Below are positions 1 to 8,600 of a DNA stretch of 8,642 nucleotides, in pieces (the stretch's first letter is position 1; every line of letters starts with the position of its first letter). A model generated the notes under the pieces. That model was not told where the DNA came from and made no database searches. It worked only from the letters and a program-made list of their open reading frames with translations. This DNA is from an uncultured Oscillospiraceae bacterium. GTDB lineage: Bacteria; Bacillota_A; Clostridia; Oscillospirales; Oscillospiraceae. Both the position numbers and the translations under genes were made by a program. The DNA is taken from the NCBI GenBank assembly GCA_934667865.1, contig CAKUMR010000035.1:1-8642 (forward strand). Direction: 5' to 3'.

Positions 1-376
1 TGACCTGGCGCTCCTCCATCACCTCCAGCAGGGCCGCCTGGGTCTTGCTGGAGGTACGGTTGATCTCGTCAGCCAGCAGAAGATTCGTCATGACCGCGCC
101 GGGCTGATAGACGAAGGTCCCGCTTTCCTTGCGGTAAATGGAGAAGCCGACGATATCCGAGGGCAGCACGTCGGGCGTGAACTGGATGCGGCCGTAGCGC
201 AGGCCGAGCGCGCGGTGGAAGGCCAGCGCCGCCGTCGTCTTGCCGGTGCCGGGCACGTCGTCCAGCAGCACATGGCCGCGGGAGATCAGCGTCATGAGGA
301 TCTTTTCCATCACGTCGTCCTTGCCGACGATGACCTTATGCACCTCTGCGAGGATCTGATTTACATTGCTGTTCAT
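1..376 (-). CDS. MoxR-family AAA+ ATPase, N-terminal 125 codons (cut by window edge)
   Basis: This is the start of a MoxR-type AAA+ ATPase, a cytoplasmic ATP-driven chaperone-like protein. The first residues are MNSNVNQILAEVHKVIVGKD, typical of the family. The Walker A motif is DDVPGTGKTT (residues 39-48, Lys46). It is followed by the family signature FTPDVLPSDIVGF (66-78), the Walker B LLLADE (99-104), then INRTSSKTQAALLEVMEERQ, which matches the conserved stretch after Walker B. Full-length members are about 300-330 residues; the sensor and C-terminal lid parts lie beyond base 1. ATG at 376-374 is chosen because AAAGGAG sits 6 nt upstream. The gene begins 11 bp after the DUF4430 gene stops, so co-transcription and coupled translation are likely. 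MoxR proteins typically act with VWA, DUF58 or transglutaminase partners encoded nearby; none is visible here. The family call is firm. The substrate is unknown. Confidence 0.95.
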   Translation of the reverse strand, partial: MNSNVNQILAEVHKVIVGKDDVMEKILMTLISRGHVLLDDVPGTGKTTAALAFHRALGLRYGRIQFTPDVLPSDIVGFSIYRKESGTFVYQPGAVMTNLLLADEINRTSSKTQAALLEVMEERQV

Positions 377-382
377 GCGTTT

Positions 383-389
383 CTCCTTT
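383..389 (-). promoter_or_regulatory. Shine-Dalgarno of the MoxR gene overlapping the upstream stop codon
   Basis: On the minus strand the sequence reads TAAAGGAGAAACGCATG. The TAA stop of the DUF4430 gene (390-388) shares two bases with the AAAGGAG ribosome binding site, and the ATG follows 6 nt after GGAG. A ribosome terminating on the upstream gene would be positioned on the next start site, the classic arrangement for translational coupling. The motif and spacing are seen directly; the coupling is inferred. Confidence 0.85.
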
Positions 390-2577
390 ACCATTCTTTA
401 TAGTAATTTCCGTTGCTGTTGCCGTAGTTTCCGCCGGTCGCGGGCGAGAAGCCGCCGATGTCCTTGCCGAGGGCAAGCGTGAAGCGCACGCGGATCACCG
501 CGCCGTCCTGCGGCTTGCAGGCGTTCATGCCGTAGCCGGGGTAGCGGCCGTTGTAGGAGTACATCCAGCCCGACCAGCGGTAATAGTCGAATTCGCCCAG
601 AGAGTCCATGGAGTTCGGCCGCGGGTCGTCGCCCGCGCCGAAGGCGTCCATGCCGTCTTCGATGATGATCTGCTTCAGCTCCGGATCGATGTAATAGCCG
701 TTGTTGATGCCGGGCTTGCCTATGGAGGCCAGATAGCTGCTGCTGGCGGAGCAGGTGTAGCCGTTTTCCTCCAGAAGATCGCGGACGATCGTCAGCACGT
801 CCGTGCCGCCCGGCACCGTGACCTGCGCGGGCGGGATCAGATAGCCCAGTCCGACGGTCGTCGCCTCGACGCTGACGGTGACGGTCACGTCTCCCTTTTC
901 ATAGTAGACCGTCCAGCTGCGCGTGACGCTGTAGCCGTCCTCGTCCGTGGCGGTCACGGTGATGGTGTTCGCGCCCTCTATGGTCAGGTAGGTGTTGTAG
1001 CCGAAGCTCGCGCCGGTCTGGCTGCAAGGCGATTCGATCCGCGTGCCGTTGATATAGACCTCGTAATTGTTCAGATAGAGCTGCTCGTTGTTCCAGCTCC
1101 GGGCGTCGATGACCGTGATGATGTCCGGGCTTTTCAGAACCAGTCCGTCCTCCAGACCGATCACCATATCGCCGACCTCGATGGTCGCGGCGATGCTGGG
1201 ATATTTGTCCGGCGGGGTCGTGCCGGGATTGCGGTGGAAGCGGACCGTCCATTTATAGCTCTGCCGCTCGCCGTCGGCGTCCAGATAGCGCAGCACCAGA
1301 TATTTCGGCCTGCGCGTATCGACCTGCACGGTGTACCAGCCGTCGGCACTGGGCTTGAGGAGGTTGTCGTCATAGCGCACCTGCGTGATCTGCTCCCTGC
1401 CCGTTTCCTGATTCAGATAGAAGCGGAAGCGGAATTCCTCGGAGTCCAGATACAGCGGCAGCTCCTCGCTGATGTGCTGCGGCTGCTTGGTGTCGTTGTC
1501 GATGACGGTGTCCGAAAAGCTCGTGGTGATCTTGAAGCCGTCCTCGCGGTAGTCGATGCGATAGGTTTCCGAGGCGCCGCCGACACGGTCGCTGGCGCTG
1601 ATCTCGATCACATTCGTGCCGAATTGCAGCGTGACGTCGAAGGTGTCGGAGGATGAGGTGACGGTCTTGCCGTTCAGGCGTACCGCCGCGCGCAGCTGCC
1701 TGCCGTCGCGCAGGCCGTAGGCCACGAAGCGCAGCCCGCTCTCGGCCGTGCTGTGCAGCTCGCTCAGCGGTGCGCTGTCCTGCGCGCGGTAGGCGACGAT
1801 CACGGTTTCGCCCGCGGGGCTGTAGCTGACGGTGTAGGCGCGGGAGGCGATGATGTTGTCCGTGCCGTCAAAGTAGGCCACGCGCACGACGATGGTGTTC
1901 GTGCCCTCGGCCAGCCGGATCATCACGCTGGTGGACGCGGCGCGGAAGGAGAACTCCTCCCCGTTGACGATCACCGTCAGCCCGCGCACCTGCAAAAGCG
2001 GCTTCAAGTGCCGGATGGTGAAGGTATAGTCGCTGTAATCGACGGTATCGCCATCAATGATGCTGGTTTCAAAATAGCGGTCGGGGTCGCCCACCTCGGA
2101 GCTGCCCGGCTCCTCGGACGGCTCACGCGACGGCGTCTGGCCGCCGGAGCCGCCGCCATTGCCGCTGATGTCCAGAAGGTCGCCGATGTTCGCGCGGCCC
2201 GGCGTGGTGACCGGCTCCTCCGCGGGAACGTCGCCGGGCTCGTCCGGCGTGGGAATGGGATCCTCCGGCTGATCCTGCGGCGGCGCGGTTTCTTCGGGCT
2301 GCTCGGGCTGCTCCGTCTGCACCTCGCTCGGTTCGGTGGAGGGCTCCTCCGGTTCCGTCGGCGGTTCGGTCTGCTGGTTGTCATTTGCATTGTCGAGCTG
2401 TTTCAGGCTGTCGGCATCGTACAAAAGCTCGGCATCCGACAGCAGCATCCGCGAGGCCGGCTCCTGCTCCTGCCGCTGCGGCTCGCCCTTCTGCAAATTC
2501 AGAAAGGAAAAGCCCAGCGCAAGGCACAAAAGCAGCACCACCCCCACTCGGAGAAACGGCTCAAATCGTTTTTTCAC
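388..2577 (-). CDS. Exported multi-Ig-like protein with C-terminal DUF4430 domain
   Basis: This encodes a 729-residue protein from the GTG at 2577 (an upstream in-frame GTG at 2586 would give 732; numbering here uses 732). Residues 5-30 are a basic start plus a hydrophobic stretch (VGVVLLLCLALGFSFL): a signal peptide or uncleaved anchor with no clear cleavage site. Residues 70-130 form a Pro/Glu/Thr-rich linker and 142-149 a Gly-rich hinge. About four beta-sandwich modules follow (roughly 171-255, 256-347, 350-452, 462-562). They carry the Ig/cadherin-like signatures VNGEE, LNGKT and INGTR, and GTNTIVVRV, GTNVIEISA and GANTITVTA. Residues 588-705 look like DUF4430, the transcobalamin C-terminal-like fold: VPGGTDVLTIVRDLL at its start, then WSGWMYSYNGRYPGYGMN and a late 'DGAVIRVRFT' strand. 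The tail is Gly/Asn/Tyr-rich. It is probably extracellular and surface-held. Ligand is unknown; cobalamin binding cannot be assumed. Domain boundaries are by eye. Confidence 0.9.
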   Translation of the reverse strand: MKKRFEPFLRVGVVLLLCLALGFSFLNLQKGEPQRQEQEPASRMLLSDAELLYDADSLKQLDNANDNQQTEPPTEPEEPSTEPSEVQTEQPEQPEETAPPQDQPEDPIPTPDEPGDVPAEEPVTTPGRANIGDLLDISGNGGGSGGQTPSREPSEEPGSSEVGDPDRYFETSIIDGDTVDYSDYTFTIRHLKPLLQVRGLTVIVNGEEFSFRAASTSVMIRLAEGTNTIVVRVAYFDGTDNIIASRAYTVSYSPAGETVIVAYRAQDSAPLSELHSTAESGLRFVAYGLRDGRQLRAAVRLNGKTVTSSSDTFDVTLQFGTNVIEISASDRVGGASETYRIDYREDGFKITTSFSDTVIDNDTKQPQHISEELPLYLDSEEFRFRFYLNQETGREQITQVRYDDNLLKPSADGWYTVQVDTRRPKYLVLRYLDADGERQSYKWTVRFHRNPGTTPPDKYPSIAATIEVGDMVIGLEDGLVLKSPDIITVIDARSWNNEQLYLNNYEVYINGTRIESPCSQTGASFGYNTYLTIEGANTITVTATDEDGYSVTRSWTVYYEKGDVTVTVSVEATTVGLGYLIPPAQVTVPGGTDVLTIVRDLLEENGYTCSASSSYLASIGKPGINNGYYIDPELKQIIIEDGMDAFGAGDDPRPNSMDSLGEFDYYRWSGWMYSYNGRYPGYGMNACKPQDGAVIRVRFTLALGKDIGGFSPATGGNYGNSNGNYYKEW

Positions 2578-2581
2578 AGAT

Positions 2582-2588
2582 CTCACCT
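2582..2588 (-). promoter_or_regulatory. Shine-Dalgarno that fixes the DUF4430 gene start at GTG 2577
   Basis: The minus strand reads AGAGGTGAGATCTGTGAAA. GAGGTGA matches the 16S rRNA tail over seven bases, and the GTG at 2577-2575 lies 8 nt after GAGG, an ideal distance. The in-frame GTG at 2586-2584 is part of this very site, so it cannot use it, and no other purine-rich site lies upstream of it at the right distance. Confidence 0.8.
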
Positions 2589-2606
2589 CTGTTTCGGAAC
2601 ATCACG

Positions 2607-2640
2607 GGAAGGAGAAAGGCAGATTTGCCCTTCTCCTTCC
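2607..2640 (-). promoter_or_regulatory. Intercistronic hairpin, 15-bp stem and 4-nt loop
   Basis: On the minus strand GGAAGGAGAAGGGCA and TGCCTTTCTCCTTCC face each other across an AATC loop. All 15 positions pair, one as G-U. The hairpin fills the middle of the 77-bp gap between the giant surface-protein gene (stop at 2655) and the DUF4430 gene, ending 18 nt before the latter's Shine-Dalgarno. No U-run follows in the direction of transcription, so it is a poor intrinsic terminator. A role in 3'-end protection, RNA processing or partial attenuation between two unequally needed products is inference. The stem's 5' arm contains an AAGGAG sequence that would be masked when folded. Confidence 0.7.
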
Positions 2641-2654
2641 TGCGTTACATGACT

Positions 2655-5600
2655 TTATTTTTCTTTTGCGCGCTTCGCGGCCAGGAACCACTTGATCAGG
2701 CCGAAGATCAGCGCGGCTGCGCCCAGAATTCCGGCGATCAGCCAGACGATCGTCCAGTCAAAGCCCTTGCTTTCGTCCTCCGGCTTCGGCTCGCCGGGCT
2801 CGGTCGGCTCCTCGGACGGTGTCTTTCCGTCCAGCAGCGCCTGATAGGCTGCGACGGCCGCGTCCAGCGCCGCCTTGTCCTCTGCGGGCAGAAGCGCCTT
2901 CTGCGCATCGGTCAGCGCATTGAATGCGTCGAGCGCCGCTTCGATCGCGTCCTTGCGTTCGAGTGTCACCTCGCCGATGGCGTGGATCAGGTCGGAAACC
3001 GCCTTGACCGCCTCGTCATCCGTTTCGGCAGGCTCCGTCGGTTTGACGGATTCCGAAGCGCCGGGTTCCGTCGGTTTGGTATCCTCCGGCTTCTGCGGCT
3101 GCGAAGGTTCCGTCGGCTTTTCGACCTCGGCGGTGCGGTAGTATTCCTCCGCCACTTTCAGCGCCTCCAGCCGGGTGACATACTGCTTCTGCGCATCGGT
3201 CAGCGCGTCATAGCGCTCCCGCGCGCGGCGCAGATTCCGGTTCAGCTCCGCGAGAGATTCCTCCGTCGGCTTCTCCGGGAGTGTGCCGATCTGCTCAATG
3301 AGAAGGTCGGCAACCTGCGCACAGTAGCGGTCCATGACCTTCTGCGTGTCCTCCTGCGAGGTACAGGCACCAAGCTCCGCGGCCGCGGCATCCGCCAGCG
3401 CGCCGATGCGGTCGCCCAGAGCAGGATATTTTACCTGATCCTTTGCGCGCTGCGCCTTCAGATCGTCCGCCGCCTTGCGGTAATCCGCAAGCAGCTTCTC
3501 CGCAGCTTCCAGCGCCGCCGTCTTTTCTTCCGGAACGAGCGCCTTCTGCTCCTCTGTCAGCGCGTCATAGGCGGCGCGCGCGGTCCTGAGCGCGTCCTCC
3601 TTCACCTCGGCCATGGTCGTTTCGCCGGAAGTAAAGGCAAGATCGTCGATCAGCGCGCCCGCGATGTTCGCGCAGTAGCGATTGAGTGCCAGAACTGCGC
3701 CGTCCTTGTCCGTGCAGGCCAGCAGCTCGGTCTTTGCCGCCTCGGCCAGCGTCTGCACGGCTTCGGCGATCTGCGGATAGGAGGCAGCGTCCTCCGCCGC
3801 CCACGCCTCGACCGTTTCCACAGCCTTGCGATAGACGGCAAGGAGATCCTCCGCCGCTTGCAGGGTCTGTTCGCTGTTTTCTTCCAGCAGCGCCTTCTGC
3901 GCCTCGGTCAGACCGTTCAGTGCCTTGCGCGTGCGTTCGAGCTTTTCCGCGGCCTCGTCCAGCTCGCCCATGGTGGTCGTCCCGGCGGTGAAGCCGGCAT
4001 CCGCCAGCAGCATCCGGACGACATCCGCACAGTAGCCGTCGAGGATGGGCGCAAGCTCTTCCTGCCTGGTGCACTCGCCCAGCTTCTCCTGCGCCTGCGC
4101 GCTCAGCCCGGCGAGCTTTTCCTCAAGGTCGGGGTAGGCTGCCTTGTCCTCGGAGGCCCACTGCTTCAGCAGATCAAGATTCTTGGCATAGAGCGCGGCC
4201 AGCGCCTGAATGTCCGCGAGCTTCGCGTAGTCCTGCACCAGCGTCTGCTGCGCCTCGGTCAGCGCGGCGTAGGCCGCTTCGATCTCCTCCGCCTTGCCCG
4301 CAAGCTCCTTCATGGGCGCGCCCTGTGCGGCAGCGACCAGAAGATCGACGACGTGCGCGGCAAAGCCGTCCACGACCGTCTCCGCCTGCGCGGCGTTTGC
4401 GCTTTTGGTAATGGCGTCGCAGTCGGATGTATAGCGTTCGGTCAGTCCGGCCTCGATCGCGGGATAGGCTGTCTTTGCCGCCTCATAAGCCTCGGTCAGC
4501 TTCCGGAGCACGGCAGCGCGCGCCTCGTCCAGCAGCTTCTCCGGGTTCATGGCCTCCAGCGCCGCATGGTAAGCGTCCACGATGTTCTGCGCATCCGTCG
4601 CCGTGCGGACGGTCTCCGCCGTCTGGGCGAGCATCGCCTCCAGCGACGTGCGCTGCGCGTCGGAGATCAGAGATTCTACATTCGTATGGTAATATTCGTT
4701 CAGATAGGCAATCACCGCTTCGCGGTCGTCCTCCAGCAGAAGCTGCCACGGGAAGATGGGATAACCGCCGTTGAGACCGGCAATGCTCTCGATCAGGCCG
4801 TCGAAGATGTCCGCCGTCAGCGTATCCACGGCGTAGATGCGGTCGCCCTGGCTGCTCTTCCAGCCCAGCGCCGCGCGCGCCGTCCCGGAGAGGACATAGA
4901 GGTTGTCGCAGTATCTGCCGTCGATGGGGAAGCCGGCGAAGGTGCCGATGTGGTCGACCTTCGTGCCGGTGTCCAGAACGCCCGCGTTGTAGCAGTTCTG
5001 CACGACGAGCTTCTTACTGCCGGTGGAAGCGGTCTTGCCGTAGCCGCCGCTCTCGCCGCCGAGGATGCCGCCGGAAATGATGCCGCCGGAAATCACGCCG
5101 GTGTTGTAGCAGGTGTCGATGAGGAGGCTGCCGCCGCCCGTGCCGTCCGTGACGCCCACGATGCCGCCGATGCCGCCGGCAGGCCATTCGCCCGTGCCGA
5201 TGACAAAGTCCACGTCGTTGGAGATGTGGCCGGTGTTCAGGCACTCGTGCAGTCTGGTTTCGTCATCGCCGCTGGCATAGATGCGGCCCGCGATGCCGCC
5301 GACGCCGGAGGCCTTGTTGACCATGACGTCGCCGGAATTCACGCAGCGCTCCAGCGTTGTGTACTTGGCAAGGCCGATAAAGCCGCCGAGCGCGCCGCCA
5401 TTGTAGCTGCTGTAGTTACGGCCGAGGTAGCCGCTGCCGGTGTACTGGCAGGTGATGCTTCCTTCAAAGCGGCAGTCGGTGAAGTTGGTCGCGCTTGCCA
5501 CGCCGGTAAAGCCGCCAAGATTGGCGTTGCCGTTGGTCAGGCCGGTGATGGTGATCTTCACGTCGGAAACGCAATTTTCAAACTCGCCTGCGTAGACGTC

Positions 5601-8600
5601 AGCGGCCACACCGCCCACGGAAACCTTGCCGGCCTCCGCAAGGGCAATCTCGCCTCTGACGGTCAGGTTGGAAACCTTCGTGCCGCCGTAGGCAAGGCCG
5701 ATCAGGCCGGCATAGCCGGAGCCTGCCTTGCTGATGTACAGGCCGGAAACGGTGTGCCCCTGTCCGTCGAGGCTGCCTCGATAGGCGCGGCCGGTCTGGC
5801 CGATGGGCGTCCACTCGCAGTAACCGAGGTCGATATCCGCCGTCAGGGCCGCCTTGGCGGAGGTAGAAACGGTGTTGCCGTTGATGCTCTTTGCGAGCCA
5901 GGCAAGCTCTGCCGGCGTACCGATCTGATAAACGCCGTCCTTCTGCTCGGGCTCGGTGACCGTTTCGCCGTCCCATGCGTCCGCGTTGCGCGCGGAGGCA
6001 AGGAGGTTCGTCAGCTCCCGCTGCGCGGCCTCATAGACATCCTCCAGCTCCTGTGCGGCGGACTGCCGCAGCGCCTCCAGCTCGGCATAAGAGGTGATCT
6101 CGTCCAGCGCGGGCGTCGCCGCCGTGTGCAGGTCGGACTTGCTTTCGTCCAGCGCCGCCTGAATGGCCGTCTGCCACCGCTCGGCAAGCGCGGTCAGGTC
6201 GCCCGCCTGCCCGGTCAGGGCGTCTGCATACTTCTTTTCCAGCGCGGCCAGCTCGTCGAGAATCTCCTGCCGCGCGAGCTTCAGCGCATCCTGCGCCGCC
6301 TGATCCGGATCCGGCGCGGTGTCGCCCTCGGCAAAGCCCTTGACCAGCTCGGTCAGCGCCCTGCGCGCTTCGGCATAGATCTGCTCGACCTCTTCGACCG
6401 TCTTTGCACCGCCCAGCTTCAGCTTCCAGCCCTCGTAGGCGCGCAGAAGCGCCGCCGTATCCTCCTGAGAATACTTCTTTCCGTAGATAAATTCGTTGTA
6501 AAGGCCGTTTGCCGCCTTGACGGGGTAGGTCTCGACCTCCCTGAGCTTGCCGTCGATATTCTCGCTGCCCAGATAGGTCTGGCGAATATCCGTTACGTCG
6601 GAGAGCTTCTTCGCCGCATCCAGCGCGGCGTCGGCCTCGGCCAGAAGCCCGTCGATCGTCTTTTTGTTCTCGGCATCGTAGAGATTACCGTCCACGAAGG
6701 CGTGCATCTCCTCGCGCAGCGCAGCCTTGGCGGCGGCCAGCTCCGTGGGAACCTCGGCGAGGGTCTTTTCCGCTTCTTCCAGTGCGGCGTCGATCTCCTC
6801 GGCGGTGGTACACAGCTCGACCTTGCGGACGCACTGCATGACGGTGTCATTGTAGAGCTTGGTCTGTGTGCCGTAGATCTTGTAGTTTTCGTCGCGGTCG
6901 CTGACGCGGATCAGCTTGCCCAGAAGGGTACGCGTTGCGGTGAGCTTCTCCCACATACCGCCCTTGGCATTGACCGTCGGTGTGATCTCGCTTACGCGCA
7001 TGGTGTCGGTGCTGCTCGCGCCGGTCGCCGCGGCATAGCCCCAGAGGGTGTTGTCCGCGCTGCTGCTCTGGGCGTGCTGCACGTTGCCCGCGCGCCAGTT
7101 GCCCACGAGCGCGCCGGTCATCGGCGCAGTCGCGGAATAATCATAAGCCGTGTTATACTTGTTGCGGTTGGTTTCGCCGTAAGCCGTGCCCGCATTGTAG
7201 GCATATTGCAGGCGGAACGTGGTCTTTTCATCGACGTAGCCGGCGATGCCGCCGGTGCCGCGGGTTTCGGAGTTGGCTATCTCCGCGCCGTACACATCGC
7301 CGTAGTTGGTCACATAGTCAAGCTGCGCGTCGCTGCCCTCAATGGCATAGCCGAGGATGCCGCCGACCTTGAGCTCGCCGCGCACCTCCGCATAGTTGAC
7401 GCTTTCGCGCACCTTGGCCGCGCCGGAGATCAGGCCGACAATGCCGCCCATGCTGCTGCCCCGGCCGCCGAGATAGCTCATTTCGTACCCGCGCAGCCGC
7501 AGATGGTTCTCGCAGTAGCGGATCAGGCAGCCCTCGCTGGGCTCGCTGGCCCCGGCCACGCCGACGATACCGCCGATGGAATTGACGATCTTGCCGCTGT
7601 ACTGGCTGTCGTCCGTCGCAAGATAGAGGCCGTAGGTGCGGCAGTTTTCGACGGAGCCGCCGGTCAGGCTGCCCGCAATGCCGCCGATGGCGGAAATGCC
7701 CTTCCAGCTGCCGAGGAAGGCGGAAACCTCGCAGTTGTAGATCTCACCCGCATTGGAGCCCGCGATGAGGCCGGAGCCGGTGGACTGCACGGCGCGGATG
7801 CGCCCGGCCGCCTTCACGTTTTTCACCGTGCCATAGACGCTGCGGTTGGAATTGCTTTGGCCGATATAGCCGAACAGGCCCTGAATGGTGTTGCTCTCGT
7901 CGGTGCTCCAGATGCCATGGATGATGTGGTTCTGGCCGTCGAAGGTGCCCATGTAGGGCTTATTCTTTGTGCCAATGGAGGTCCACTCCTGACGGTTCAG
8001 GTCAATGTCTGCCGTCAGAACGGCGCAGGCCGAGGTGCTGCCACCGTTGACCTTTTCGGCAAACCATGCCAGCTCTGCACCCGTGCCGATCCGGTAGGGG
8101 TCAGCCTGCGTGCCGCTGCCCGCGGGCTGGGTCTTCGCCGTGCCGTTCCACTTGTCCGCCACGCCGGAGTCAATCGCCGGTACGCTGTAGCTTCCGCGCA
8201 CGGCAAGGAGCTTGGCATTCCACTCTGCCTTGGCCGCGTCCAGCGCCGCCTGCGTGCGGGTGGCTTCCAGCGCGGCAAGGCCGTCTGCCAATGTCTGCTC
8301 CAGCGTCTTTGCCATCGTTTCCAGCTGCTCAGAGGCCTCGTTCGTCCCCGGCAGCTCATGCCAGACGGCCGAGAGCATCCCGCGGTCGGTATCGAGCGCG
8401 TAGAGCTGCTTTTTGTAGGTCGTGTAGATATTCTGCTGAGCCGTGAGCTTCTTGCCCACAAACTCCTTCTCGGCTCTGACGGTAAGGACCCCGGCCATGT
8501 TCTTCAGCGCGGTGTCGCCGATCTCGGTCAGCCGGGCTACCTGACGCTCGCCGTCGGCGGTGATGGCCTCCGGCTCCATGTTCTCCCAGTCCTCCGGCTC

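Noticed and set aside
2514..2534. Lipoprotein signal around the Cys at residue 21 of the DUF4430 protein
   Set aside because: The residues before the Cys are Leu-Leu-Leu; a lipobox needs Gly/Ala (or similar small residue) just before it.
1753..2652. Long plus-strand open frame (299 codons) opposite the DUF4430 gene and the hairpin
   Set aside because: It is antisense to a gene with clear domains. Its composition is what GC-rich complement strands give, it has no recognisable domain, and it crosses the intercistronic hairpin.
2607..2660. Intrinsic terminator for either strand at the intercistronic hairpin
   Set aside because: On the minus strand no U-run follows the stem. On the plus strand the T-rich stretch is about 10 bases away and no plus-strand gene lies upstream.
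3264..3284. LPEKP segment in the giant protein as a sortase signal
   Set aside because: It lies about 175 residues before the membrane helix, within the stalk repeats, lacks the Thr-Gly of LPXTG, and is followed by more folded domains.
3565..4074. Minus-strand open frame of 169 codons within the giant gene
   Set aside because: It is an out-of-frame shadow of the helical stalk: an Arg/Gly/Ala-rich product with no domain, wholly inside a convincing frame.
2889..4262. CRISPR-like or transposon-like repeats suggested by recurring 'cttctgcgc(a/c)tcggtcag' segments
   Set aside because: They are the codons for the repeated LT-D/E-AQK turn, in frame and about 290-360 bp apart inside one gene; there is no spacer structure or terminal inverted repeat.
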